Origin: an uncultured Gammaproteobacteria bacterium
Lineage (GTDB): Bacteria; Pseudomonadota; Gammaproteobacteria; Steroidobacterales; Foliamicaceae
Direction of reading: 5' to 3'
Assembly (NCBI GenBank): GCA_951828235.1
Contig: OX639965.1
Span: 2,832,129 to 2,896,128, forward strand
DNA: 64,000 bases
Shown: positions 43,422 to 51,769 of the stretch, piece after piece
How positions within the stretch are numbered: position 1 is the first letter of the stretch
Layout: the number at the start of each line of letters is the position of its first letter
The notes under the pieces: model-generated
Told to the model about the DNA's origin: nothing
The model's database searches: none
The model's input: the letters and a program-made list of their open reading frames with translations, nothing else
Position numbers and translations under genes: made by a program

Positions 43422-44628
43422 CACGAATACTCAGTTCACCCACGACCGATCCGTTGGACTCCGGCACGGCAGTCTGGATCAGAACTGAATAGCCGCTGGC
43501 GATCAGGCTTCGACGGGCCTGTTCCAGGTTTTCCATGTCCGCGGCCGCCAGGCGCACGCTGGCTGATCCGCTGCCGTAGTTCAGTCCCAGCACGCTGGTC
43601 CGGTCGCTGCCGTCAAACTCCAGAGATTGCAGCAGCCGCAGGAACCCGTCGCTGTTGGCGGCCGCGGACAGATCAGCCGAGGCGATGCGGCGCCTGAACT
43701 CGCCCCTGAGTTCCGCTGCTGCTCCAACCTCCGGCATCAGTTGCCGCAGCCGCGCTTCCACAGCTTCCGCAATTGACCGGTATTCCCGGTGCGCACGCCA
43801 ACCGTCCATGGCGAGGTACCCGGGCAACAGCAGGGCCACGGCAAGCAGGCCGACAGCGATTTCGCGGAGCCCGCGGCTACGGTTATTGCGGGGCCGGAAT
43901 TCACCCTGCAACAGGTTTACGGCCTCGCCGGACATCGACTCCGCGGCCAGTTGCGGCATGACGCCCTGGTCCAGCAGCCTGAGTTCCACCTCCCGTCCGT
44001 CCAGGTGAGTCATCGCTTCCCGTGCCGCATCCTCGATACCGGGCTCGCAATAGATCACCAGCCGGAACGGCACGGCCTCTTCGCCGGCGTGCTCGGCGCA
44101 GGCGACTTCGACGAGCCCCGCGAGCTCCGCAGGGTCGGCGAATACCACTTGCCCGCTGCCGTCCCTCAGCAGGAGGCTGTCCGCCTCCAGCAGCGCCGCG
44201 GCGGTGTTGGGAAGGTCGGGAAGGGCGTCGCCTTCACCATGAACCGCGACCGGCCGCAATCCCGCCTCTATCGCCCTTTCCAGGAGGGCGGCCAGCCATT
44301 TCCGGTCCACGGCCGCCACGTCCAGTTCATCGCCGTCAGCAGCGCCTACCGCAAAATGCAGGTCCTCCACGTCGCCCGCAATTCGGTCTTCCAGCGCGTA
44401 CTTCGCGCCCCGAACCGCCGAACGGCGTCCACGCGCCGGCAGGCCCAGGCGCGCCCGAAATACTTCGCGCGCCGGGATCAGGAAGACGACCTTGCACCCC
44501 TGGGACAGTTTCGCGGCCTGATCCAGGTTCCCTTCGCCGCTCTCGGCCAGCGGTGCGCCGTGGGCGTCCACGGCCTGCCAGCAGGCGCTCCCTTCGAGGT
44601 CTCTGATCCGGATTACCAGGTATTTCAT
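43405..44628 (-). CDS. gspL: Type II secretion protein L
   Basis: 407 residues. The actin-like cytoplasmic domain fills the first 230 residues (MKYLVIRIRD start, VVFLIPAREVFRARLGLPA, SAVRGAKYALEDRIAGDVED as expected for GspL), then NLLQGEFRPRNN just before the single membrane helix (IAVGLLAVALLLPGYLAMDG), then a periplasmic ferredoxin-like domain. Recruits the GspE ATPase to the platform. Located in canonical order after gspK. Confidence 0.9.
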   Translation of the reverse strand: MKYLVIRIRDLEGSACWQAVDAHGAPLAESGEGNLDQAAKLSQGCKVVFLIPAREVFRARLGLPARGRRSAVRGAKYALEDRIAGDVEDLHFAVGAADGDELDVAAVDRKWLAALLERAIEAGLRPVAVHGEGDALPDLPNTAAALLEADSLLLRDGSGQVVFADPAELAGLVEVACAEHAGEEAVPFRLVIYCEPGIEDAAREAMTHLDGREVELRLLDQGVMPQLAAESMSGEAVNLLQGEFRPRNNRSRGLREIAVGLLAVALLLPGYLAMDGWRAHREYRSIAEAVEARLRQLMPEVGAAAELRGEFRRRIASADLSAAANSDGFLRLLQSLEFDGSDRTSVLGLNYGSGSASVRLAAADMENLEQARRSLIASGYSVLIQTAVPESNGSVVGELSIRDDPDR

Positions 44629-44650
44629 CGCTTAGCGCCCTGAGCCGATC

Positions 44651-45607
44651 TTAGCCTTCGACCGGCGCCAGCCAGGCTTCCGGCGGCAATCCCTGGCGGC
44701 GCCAGCGAGCCTGGACCTGGCCGCGGCTGCGGTCCAGCAAACTGGTCAGATAAAAGCGCGTACCGTCGCCGTTGACGGCCAGGCGAAGTGCAAACCAGTT
44801 GCTGGACAGCGAAACCCGGCCGGCCATTTGGGAGGGCAGTGCGGACTGCACCTCGCCGAGGTCCGTCATGCCGCCGGAAAGTTGCCGCTCGCGCCAGCGC
44901 TGCGCCCGGGCGGGGTCCGGGTATTCCGCGAGCGACTGCAGTACTTCCACGGTCGCGGTGTTGACGTTGACGGCAATCGGCGTTCCGGTCACCGGCAGCG
45001 CCGTTACGTGCGGCGAAAGCGCGCGCCAGGTTTCGGCATCCACGCCCTCCACCGCCAGGAGCTCCGATACGTCTTCCATCGGACGGTTGGGGGCCTGGTA
45101 GGGTGGCGCCAGCCGCGTATAGGCTTCGTCTTCCGCGCCCACCGAAGGCTGCGGAAGGTTGTCGGCGTCCATCCAGTCCAGCGCCCTGTAGGCGAGCGTT
45201 TCGTCGAGTTGCAATACGCGCAGCAGGCGCCGAAACTGGTCGACCGCGATCATGTCCGGCGTGCCCTGAGGGGTCACGAGGTTGTTCAGGTTAAAACGCC
45301 CCTGCATGTCTTCCATTGTCCCCTGAATCCGCATTGGCCCCACGTTCATGTCGCCAAGGCCGCGGAACCAGGGTTCGCCGTAGTGGTCCGTGTCGCTGCT
45401 GAGCGCATCTTCGGCCAGGATTTCAGCCGCCAGCTCCTCGATACCCAGGGCCAGCAGGCGCGCCTGCGCGCTGCCGATCAACGCCCTGGAGGCCTGTGTT
45501 TCAAGCTGCAGGGCAAACATCCGCGCCGCACCCAGAACTCCGGCCAGGCTGACGATGAGCAGCGCGGAAATCAGCGCCAGGCCCCGCTGTGAGCGATCAA
45601 TGCTCAA
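44651..45607 (-). CDS. gspK: Type II secretion minor pseudopilin K
   Basis: 318 residues, TTG start overlapping gspJ. The prepilin segment QRGLALISALLIVSLAGVLG lacks the Glu at +5, as is usual for GspK, the pseudopilus tip. The large inserted domain contains RFNLNNLVTPQG and the helix-hairpin-like VNVNTATVEVLQSLAEY typical of the family. Works with GspI and GspJ to start pseudopilus assembly. Confidence 0.92.
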   Translation of the reverse strand: MSIDRSQRGLALISALLIVSLAGVLGAARMFALQLETQASRALIGSAQARLLALGIEELAAEILAEDALSSDTDHYGEPWFRGLGDMNVGPMRIQGTMEDMQGRFNLNNLVTPQGTPDMIAVDQFRRLLRVLQLDETLAYRALDWMDADNLPQPSVGAEDEAYTRLAPPYQAPNRPMEDVSELLAVEGVDAETWRALSPHVTALPVTGTPIAVNVNTATVEVLQSLAEYPDPARAQRWRERQLSGGMTDLGEVQSALPSQMAGRVSLSSNWFALRLAVNGDGTRFYLTSLLDRSRGQVQARWRRQGLPPEAWLAPVEG

Positions 45608-46217
45608 GGTTCACCTCGATCAGTCGCGCGACCGTTCCCACGCCCGAAACTGCGAGCGTAATCCGCACGCCGGCAGGCAGGGTCTCGGCGGAGAAATCGC
45701 CGGGCGGCGGCCAGAACGCGGTCCACGTGGCCGACCCCGCTCCAGCCGCAGGCAGAAATTCCACCCGGAAATCTTCCATTTCCGCAAGCAGCACCTCTCC
45801 GCCTGCCTCGGTTGCCCCGATCCGGTCCAGCACCGGCCAGTACTCCCTGAGCAGGCGGCCGTCGACGAATCGGTAACGCACCCGCTGCAATTCGGCCCGC
45901 GGCAGCAATCCCGGGTTCAGCCAACCCCCCCGGGTAAAGATCAGATCGCCCGCACCGGACGCTTCCACCGCCGGCTCGTAGTCCTGGCCCAGGATGCTGC
46001 GCACCGGGCGGGAGCGCAACTGGGCAAGATCGTTTTCCATCAGGCGCACGGCCCGCTGCAGGGACTGCCAGCGCTGTTGCTGCCGGTCCAGCCGTTCCGA
46101 CTGTATGACCGCTTCGCCGATTCCGCCGAAGGCCAGCGTCGCCATCACGGCAAAAATGGCCAGGGCCACCAGCAATTCGATCAGGGTAAAGCCGCTCAGC
46201 CGGGAACGGATCTTCAT
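45597..46217 (-). CDS. gspJ: Type II secretion minor pseudopilin J
   Basis: 206 residues from the ATG at 46217, overlapping the gspI stop. Prepilin peptidase site SGFTLIELLVALAIFAVM, with Glu at +5. RAVRLMENDLAQLRSRPVR and LIFTRGGWLNPGLLPRAELQ match GspJ, followed by a beta-sheet-rich end. A longer frame to 46358 only runs antisense through gspI. Confidence 0.92.
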   Translation of the reverse strand: MKIRSRLSGFTLIELLVALAIFAVMATLAFGGIGEAVIQSERLDRQQQRWQSLQRAVRLMENDLAQLRSRPVRSILGQDYEPAVEASGAGDLIFTRGGWLNPGLLPRAELQRVRYRFVDGRLLREYWPVLDRIGATEAGGEVLLAEMEDFRVEFLPAAGAGSATWTAFWPPPGDFSAETLPAGVRITLAVSGVGTVARLIEVNLEH

Positions 46218-46588
46218 TCCTCGTCCCCCGGTTCGCTCCGGATGCGCACCATGCCCCTGGCGCCCGCCAGAACCGGGGCGCCACGCTCGGCGCCAATCAG
46301 CACTTCCACGTCGCGCAGGGTCTCGGCGCCGGAGTCGCGGACCCGGTACTCCACCCACCAGACCCGCCCGGAAATGTCTTCCTCCCGTCGCGATTGCCCA
46401 CGGGGAACTTCACCGGCCAGGCGCAAGGCCGTCAGCGCGTCCGCGGCCGCCCACTGAGCCAGGGTGCGGACCCGCAATTGTTCGGCGCTGCGGGCCGCCT
46501 GACCGGTCGCGGCAAATGCGGCGCTGAGGCCCAGGGCGACGATCGCCAGCGCCACCAGCACTTCGAGCAGGGTGAATCCTCGTTTCAC
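46214..46588 (-). CDS. gspI: Type II secretion minor pseudopilin I
   Basis: 124 residues, GTG start giving MKRGFTLLEVLVALAIVALG, the prepilin motif right at the N-terminus. ALTALRLAGEVPRGQS and the VWWVEYRVRDSG strand are consistent with GspI. Overlaps both neighbours by four bases. Confidence 0.9.
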   Translation of the reverse strand: MKRGFTLLEVLVALAIVALGLSAAFAATGQAARSAEQLRVRTLAQWAAADALTALRLAGEVPRGQSRREEDISGRVWWVEYRVRDSGAETLRDVEVLIGAERGAPVLAGARGMVRIRSEPGDEE

Positions 46589-47118
46589 GTACCTTCAAGC
46601 TCGAATTGCCCGGAAGAACTGAAGCGCATGGTCGCGCCCGCATCCCGGGTGCCCACCAGCCGCAGCGAAAACGGCGTGAATTCGCCCTCGGGCAGAAGCA
46701 CGATTTGCGGCGCGGAAGCTGCGGCCGCGAACGCCGGCGTCACCATACGGCCGTCGATCCTCAACTCGAACCGCATGGCCTGCGGCCAGGACCGGGGCGC
46801 CAGTGCTCCCCGCCCGGGCAGGGCCTGCCAGAGGAAATCGGGGCCGGCCCCCGGCTCCGTCTCTCCGGAAACCAGTTCAAGCCAGGAATATCCGTCGTAA
46901 CGGAAGCTCAGCCCCAGAACCCTTCCCTGCAGACGGCTCTCGTCGGTGGCCAGCTTGAGGGTGGCGGCCAGCCTGCGCGCCTCGCGCGTTACCGGGCTGC
47001 CCGCAGCGCCCGCCGACAGGGCAGCCAAGCCCGTCAGTACCGCGATCAGCGCCAGGACAACCAGTACTTCGATCAGCGTAAAACCACGCCTCGCGCGCGC
47101 GGTCTTGCGGGATGCCAT
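46585..47118 (-). CDS. gspH: Type II secretion minor pseudopilin H
   Basis: 177 residues from the ATG at 47118 (GTG one codon upstream possible). Prepilin motif ARRGFTLIEVLVVLALIAVL, then ARRLAATLKLATDESRLQGR and GLSFRYDGYSWLEL, the GspH arrangement, with IVLLPEGEFTPFSLRL near the end. Overlaps gspG and gspI. Confidence 0.9.
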   Translation of the reverse strand: MASRKTARARRGFTLIEVLVVLALIAVLTGLAALSAGAAGSPVTREARRLAATLKLATDESRLQGRVLGLSFRYDGYSWLELVSGETEPGAGPDFLWQALPGRGALAPRSWPQAMRFELRIDGRMVTPAFAAAASAPQIVLLPEGEFTPFSLRLVGTRDAGATMRFSSSGQFELEGT

Positions 47119-47579
47119 CACGGCTGCCGGTCGAGATTCCAGTTGCCGATGTCCCGATCCTGCCCCTCGCCGCCTTCCTCACCGTCGCGTCCCAGCGTAA
47201 AGACATCCACTTCGCCCCTGCGGCCCGGGCTGGCATAGCCATAGGCGCGATTCCAGGGATCCATCGGCAGCCGTCGCATATAACCGCCCTCGGGCCAGCG
47301 GATATTGGGATCGTTGGGCCGTTCCACCAGCGCCTCCAGGCCCTCCGCAGTGGTCGGGTAGCGGAAATTGTCCAGCCGGAATATATCCAGCGCCGCCTCT
47401 ATGGTCTGGATGTCCGCCCGGGCCCGGGTAATCCGCGCATCATCGACGCGGCTGACGTAAACGCCCGTCGCAATCGCGGCCAGGATGCCGATGATGGCCA
47501 GCACCACCAGCAGTTCCATAAGCGTAAAACCGCGGGATCGCTGCGCCGGACTCCGCCTGCGAGGTTCTTCGCGCGTCAT
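47118..47579 (-). CDS. gspG: Type II secretion major pseudopilin G
   Basis: 153 residues, ATG start. SRGFTLMELLVVLAIIGILA is the prepilin segment. IQTIEAALDIFRLDNFRYPT, LEALVERPNDPNIRWPEGGY and RRLPMDPWNRAYGYASPGRR are textbook GspG, the main fibre subunit, and the acidic C-terminus (DIGNWNLD) contains the calcium-site region. First gene of the gspGHIJKLM operon; gspCDEF and the prepilin peptidase must lie elsewhere. Confidence 0.96.
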   Translation of the reverse strand: MTREEPRRRSPAQRSRGFTLMELLVVLAIIGILAAIATGVYVSRVDDARITRARADIQTIEAALDIFRLDNFRYPTTAEGLEALVERPNDPNIRWPEGGYMRRLPMDPWNRAYGYASPGRRGEVDVFTLGRDGEEGGEGQDRDIGNWNLDRQP

Positions 47580-47619
47580 GCGCCAATCATGCCAGAGCGC
47601 CGTTAAAGACGCTATCGCC

Positions 47620-47625
47620 TATACT
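47620..47625 (+). promoter_or_regulatory. Possible -10 box (TATACT) for fabG
   Basis: The last base lies seven bases before the G of the fabG GTG codon at 47632, which would place the transcript start on the start codon itself, a leaderless mRNA. No Shine-Dalgarno is present. No clear -35. Confidence 0.35.
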
Positions 47626-47631
47626 TTTTGC

Positions 47632-48381
47632 GTGTCTGACGATACCCATCTCTTTTCCCTCAGCGGGGAGATCGCGCTGGTCACGGGCGCCACGCGCGGC
47701 ATCGGCGCCGAGATCGCTGGGCAGTTCCGGGCAGCCGGAGCCGATGTGATCGGTACCGCGACAACGCCGGCGGGCGCATCGGCAATTGCCGAACGCCTTG
47801 GCGGGGACGATGCGGGAAAGGTGCTCGACGTGGCCTCCGACGAGAGCGTAAAGGCTCTCATGGCGGACCTGGGCGGGCGCCTTCCGACCATCCTGGTGAA
47901 CAACGCCGGAATTGTCCGCGACAAGCTGCTGCTGAGGATGAAGCCGGATGACTGGCAGGATGTCGTCAACACCAATCTCAACTCGGCCTACCGGCTGTGC
48001 AAGGCCTGTCTGCGCGGCATGCTGAAGGCGAGGCGAGGGCGCATCATCAACCTGTCCTCGGTGGTGGGCGTTGCCGGCGCGGCGGGGCAGGGCAACTACG
48101 CGGCGGCCAAGGCCGGATTGCTGGGTTTCACCCGCGCGCTGGCTCAGGAAGTGGCCGGACGCGGGATAACCGTGAACGCGATCGCGCCGGGCTACATCGA
48201 GACCGGCATGACGGCGGACCTTCCGGCGGAGCGAAAGGACGCGATGATCGCCCAGATTCCCGCCGGACGTGTCGGGACGCCGCTGGACGTGGCCGGCGCG
48301 GCCGTCTACCTGGCTTCCCCCGCGGCATCCTACGTCACCGGAACCGTGCTTCACGTGAACGGCGGAATGTGGATGGGCTGA
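47632..48381 (+). CDS. fabG: 3-oxoacyl-ACP reductase
   Basis: 249 residues from the GTG at 47632; the longer frame to 47485 is antisense to gspG. Short-chain dehydrogenase features: ALVTGATRGIGAEIAGQF (NADPH site), LVNNAGIVRDKLLLRM, the catalytic Ser in IINLSSVVGVAG, Tyr and Lys in GNYAAAKAGLLGF, and GYIETGMTADLP. Reduces 3-oxoacyl-ACP in each elongation cycle. Heads the fabG-acpP-fabF run; fabD is not adjacent. Confidence 0.95.
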   Translation: MSDDTHLFSLSGEIALVTGATRGIGAEIAGQFRAAGADVIGTATTPAGASAIAERLGGDDAGKVLDVASDESVKALMADLGGRLPTILVNNAGIVRDKLLLRMKPDDWQDVVNTNLNSAYRLCKACLRGMLKARRGRIINLSSVVGVAGAAGQGNYAAAKAGLLGFTRALAQEVAGRGITVNAIAPGYIETGMTADLPAERKDAMIAQIPAGRVGTPLDVAGAAVYLASPAASYVTGTVLHVNGGMWMG

Positions 48382-48440
48382 ACGTCGGCGGGACTGTTCT
48401 CGACTTCAAGCGCTAACTCCCGGAAGCGCGGGTATTCCGT

Positions 48441-48446
48441 TAAAAT
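48441..48446 (+). promoter_or_regulatory. Possible -10 box (TAAAAT) for acpP
   Basis: TAAAATACGCGC sits 54 bases before the acpP start, in the 119-base gap after fabG. acpP often has its own strong promoter. No clear -35. Confidence 0.4.
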
Positions 48447-48500
48447 ACGCGCTTTCGGCATCCATGCCGGTTCCCCCCGGCGCCTAGAGGAACTGGATCT

Positions 48501-48740
48501 ATGAGCAATGTAGAACAACAGATCAAAGCGATCATCGCCGAGCAGCTTGGCGTGTCCGAATCAAGCATTACGAACGAATCTTCGTTTGTCGATGACCTGG
48601 GCGCGGACTCGCTGGACACCGTGGAATTGGTGATGGCGCTTGAGGAAGAGTTCGAAACCGAGATCCCCGACGAGAACGCCGAGCAGATAACCACCGTTCA
48701 GGAAGCAATCGACTTCATTTCCGCCCGCGTGGAGGAATAG
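48501..48740 (+). CDS. acpP: Acyl carrier protein
   Basis: 79 residues, full length. The phosphopantetheine serine is in [20 protein letters not shown], and the acidic helix II surface is intact. Carries growing acyl chains for fabG, fabF and lipid A/phospholipid enzymes. Sits in the standard place between fabG and fabF. Confidence 0.98.
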   Translation: MSNVEQQIKAIIAEQLGVSESSITNESSFVDDLGADSLDTVELVMALEEEFETEIPDENAEQITTVQEAIDFISARVEE

Positions 48741-48812
48741 CCGGACCGGCGTGGCCGGAATCCGGCGTGATTTCCGGCACACCCAGTGCACTAGCCGCCC
48801 GGAGCAACTCTC

Positions 48813-50057
48813 ATGAAAGGACGTCGCGTAGTCGTGACGGGTACGGGAGCGATTACCCCGGTCGGCAACGACCCCGAGACCGCGTGGCAATCGGTGCTTG
48901 AGGGCAAGAGCGGCATTACGGCGCACGAGGAATTGCCCGACATCGGGCTTTTCCCTTCAAGAATTGCAGGTCTGATCCGCGATTTCGATCCCACCGAGTA
49001 CATGGAACCTCGCGAGGTTCGGCGTTTCGATGCTTTCAACCACTACGGCGTGGCGGCCGGAACTCAGGCGGTGCGCTCTTCGGGACTGGCGATCGATGAA
49101 TCGAACGCGAACCGCGTAAGCGTGTACGTGGGCTCCGGTATAGGCGGCATCCGCACCATCGAGGCCAGCAATGAGCGCTTCCGCGAGAAGAACAATCCGC
49201 GGCGCATTTCACCCTTCCTGGTTCCCGGCATCATCGTCAACATGCCGGCCGGCCTGATCTCGATTCAGACCGGCGCCCGCGGTCCCAACATCGCCACGGC
49301 CACCGCCTGCTCCACGTCCACGCATTCGATTGGACTGGGAGCCAGGGCCATCGCCTACGGGGAGACCGATGCCTGCATCGCCGGCGGTACCGAGCACTGC
49401 ATCGCTTATCTCGGCATCGGCGGCTTCTCGTCGGCCCGCGCCCTGTCGCTGCGCAATGACGAACCGGAAAAGGCCAGCCGGCCCTGGGACCGGGACCGCG
49501 ACGGTTTCGTGCTCGCCAGCGGCGGCGTATGCCTGATGCTGGAGGAATTCGAGCATGCCCGTGCGCGCAACGCGGAGATCCTTGCCGAAATCATCGGCTT
49601 CGGCATGAGCAGCGACGCATATCACATCACAGCCCCTTCCGAGGACGGGGCGGGCGGGGCCGCCTGCATGCGCGCGGCGCTTGAGGATGCGGGCATCGAT
49701 CCCGAAGAGGTGGACTATATCAACGCCCACGCCACTTCCACGCCGCTCGGCGACTTGGTCGAAACCATCGCCATCAAGGACGTTTTCGGCGACCATGCCG
49801 GGCGTGTGGCGGTCAGTTCGACCAAGTCGATGACCGGTCACCTGCTCGGCGCAGCCGGCGCGCTGGAGGCGCTGTATTCGGTCCTGGCGATACGCGACGG
49901 AGCGGTTCCGCCGACTATCAATCTCGACAACCCCGGCGAAGGCTGCGACCTTGACTTCGTGCCCGGGACGGCGCGCGAAATGTCTGTGCGCGTCAGCATG
50001 AGCAATTCCTTCGGCTTCGGCGGCACCAACGGCTGCCTGATCTTCCGCGGGGTCTGA
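48813..50057 (+). CDS. fabF: 3-oxoacyl-ACP synthase II
   Basis: 414 residues. MKGRRVVVTGTGAITPVGND start; catalytic Cys in ATACSTSTHSIGLGA; the two His in YINAHATSTPLGD and SMTGHLLGAAGALE; terminal SNSFGFGGTNGCLIF. Performs the condensation step of chain elongation, including the step that sets vaccenate levels. Overlaps mltG by one base. Confidence 0.97.
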   Translation: MKGRRVVVTGTGAITPVGNDPETAWQSVLEGKSGITAHEELPDIGLFPSRIAGLIRDFDPTEYMEPREVRRFDAFNHYGVAAGTQAVRSSGLAIDESNANRVSVYVGSGIGGIRTIEASNERFREKNNPRRISPFLVPGIIVNMPAGLISIQTGARGPNIATATACSTSTHSIGLGARAIAYGETDACIAGGTEHCIAYLGIGGFSSARALSLRNDEPEKASRPWDRDRDGFVLASGGVCLMLEEFEHARARNAEILAEIIGFGMSSDAYHITAPSEDGAGGAACMRAALEDAGIDPEEVDYINAHATSTPLGDLVETIAIKDVFGDHAGRVAVSSTKSMTGHLLGAAGALEALYSVLAIRDGAVPPTINLDNPGEGCDLDFVPGTAREMSVRVSMSNSFGFGGTNGCLIFRGV

Positions 50058-51100
50058 TGACCCGCAAGGGCAGGGGCGTGGTTGCCGCGGTTGCCGCGGC
50101 GGCCCTCCTCACGCTTGCCGTCCTGTATGTCGCGCGCCTGGCGCTGGAAAACCCCCTGGCTGCAGGATCCGCCGACAGGACCGTGGTTGTCGAGCCGGGC
50201 GACTCCCTGAATGCAGTGGTCGCACGGCTTGAAGAAAGCGAGATGCTGCAGCGGCCCTGGCTGTTCAAGCTGGCGGCCTACATTACGGGAACCGCAGCGA
50301 GCATACAGGCGGGCGAATACCGCGTCAGGGCGAGCGACACCCATCACCTGCTCATTGACCGCATGGTGCGCGGCGATGTCGTTCAGCACTACTTCACCAT
50401 CATCGAAGGCTGGACCGTGAACGAATTGATGCAGGCGCTGCCGGCCGCCGAGCCGCTCGTATCCACCCTTAAAGCGCAGGATCCGGAAGGCCTGGCCAGG
50501 GAACTGGAGCTGGCGCATTCGCACGCCGAGGGATGGTTCTTCCCGGATACCTACGCCTACACGCACGGCGAAACCGACGCCGATCTGCTTCTGCGGGCCC
50601 ACGGGCTGATGCAGGACCGATTGCAAGCGGCGTGGGCGGAGCGCGCGCCCGGATTGCCCCTGGACGATCCCTACGAGGCCTTGATCCTGGCGTCCGTAAT
50701 CGAGCGCGAGACCGGGATCGACGCCGAGCGCCCCGTCATTGCCGGCGTGCTCGCCCGGCGCCTTGAGCGTCGGATGCGGCTTCAGGTCGACCCCACGGTG
50801 ATATACGGACTCGGCCGGGAGTACGCCGGCGACATCACCCGGGCCCACCTGCGGGAGGACACGCCGTACAACACCTATACGCGCTACGGACTTCCGCCTA
50901 CGCCCATTTCGCTACCGGGCGAGCCGTCCCTTCGCGCGGCGGTGCAGCCGGTGCCGGGCAACTATCTGTACTACGTCGCATCGGCGGACCTCGACGGCAG
51001 CCACGTATTCAACGAAACACTGGACGGACACAACGCCGCGGTTGCGATGCTGGTTCAAAGCCAGCGCGCACGCAACGGCCGCACGGCGGCGGCTGAATAA
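50057..51100 (+). CDS. mltG: Endolytic murein transglycosylase
   Basis: 347 residues, start overlapping the fabF stop. One N-terminal membrane helix (VAAVAAAALLTLAVLYVARL), a LysM-like segment, and the YceG domain with the catalytic Glu in ASVIERETGIDAERPVIAGV, followed by RRMRLQVDPTVIYGLGREY and YNTYTRYGLPPTPISLPGEP. Cuts nascent glycan strands and so limits their length. The usual pabC between fabF and mltG is absent. Confidence 0.95.
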   Translation: MTRKGRGVVAAVAAAALLTLAVLYVARLALENPLAAGSADRTVVVEPGDSLNAVVARLEESEMLQRPWLFKLAAYITGTAASIQAGEYRVRASDTHHLLIDRMVRGDVVQHYFTIIEGWTVNELMQALPAAEPLVSTLKAQDPEGLARELELAHSHAEGWFFPDTYAYTHGETDADLLLRAHGLMQDRLQAAWAERAPGLPLDDPYEALILASVIERETGIDAERPVIAGVLARRLERRMRLQVDPTVIYGLGREYAGDITRAHLREDTPYNTYTRYGLPPTPISLPGEPSLRAAVQPVPGNYLYYVASADLDGSHVFNETLDGHNAAVAMLVQSQRARNGRTAAAE

Positions 51101-51142
51101 TGCCGGACCCGGCGCGGCTCGGCAGGCTATGCTTTAGCTGAT

Positions 51143-51769
51143 ATGGGCCGCGGACGATTCGTAGTTCTGGAGGGCATAGAAGGCGCGGGTAAGTCGACCC
51201 ACTCCGCCTTCCTGGCCGGCTGGCTCAGGGAGAAGGGCATCGCTGTGGTCGCGGCCCGGGAGCCGGGCGGCACGGCGCTAGGAGAACGGCTGAGAGAAAT
51301 ACTGCTGGATCCCGAAGTGACCGGCATGCCGCCGCTGGCGGAACTGCTGCTGATGTTCGCCGCGCGCAGCGCTTCCCTGAATGAAGTTATCCGTCCTGCG
51401 CTCGAAGCGGGTTCATGGGTCATCTGCGACCGCTTTGTGGACTCGAGTTACGCCTATCAGTCCCGCGGGCGGGGAATTCCCCCGGAATACGTGCAGGCGC
51501 TGGAACAGCAGGTCCTGGACGGCCTGCGCCCGGACCTGACGATTCTCCTGGACGCTCCGGTCAGCGTCGGGCTCTCGCGAAAGGACAATCCGCAGGGCGG
51601 CGACCGGTTTGAACGCGAGAGCCGGGAATTCTTCGAGAGGGTGCGCGCCGGATACCTGGACCGGGCGGCGGTGGGCGGCGACAGCTACTGCGTTGTGGAT
51701 GCGTCCAGATCCCTGGAGGCTGTGCAAACGGACCTGAAGGATGCAGTCGGTGAGCTTGCCGGTCTCTGA
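51143..51769 (+). CDS. tmk: Thymidylate kinase
   Basis: 208 residues. P-loop FVVLEGIEGAGKSTHSAFLA, dTMP-binding VAAREPGGTALGERLREILL, CDRFVDSSYAYQSRGRGI, and an R-rich lid near GGDRFERESREFFERV. Phosphorylates dTMP to dTDP. No Shine-Dalgarno precedes the ATG; a TATGCT at 51128 could give an almost leaderless transcript, though read-through from mltG is also likely. Its last 29 bases overlap holB. Confidence 0.96.
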   Translation: MGRGRFVVLEGIEGAGKSTHSAFLAGWLREKGIAVVAAREPGGTALGERLREILLDPEVTGMPPLAELLLMFAARSASLNEVIRPALEAGSWVICDRFVDSSYAYQSRGRGIPPEYVQALEQQVLDGLRPDLTILLDAPVSVGLSRKDNPQGGDRFERESREFFERVRAGYLDRAAVGGDSYCVVDASRSLEAVQTDLKDAVGELAGL

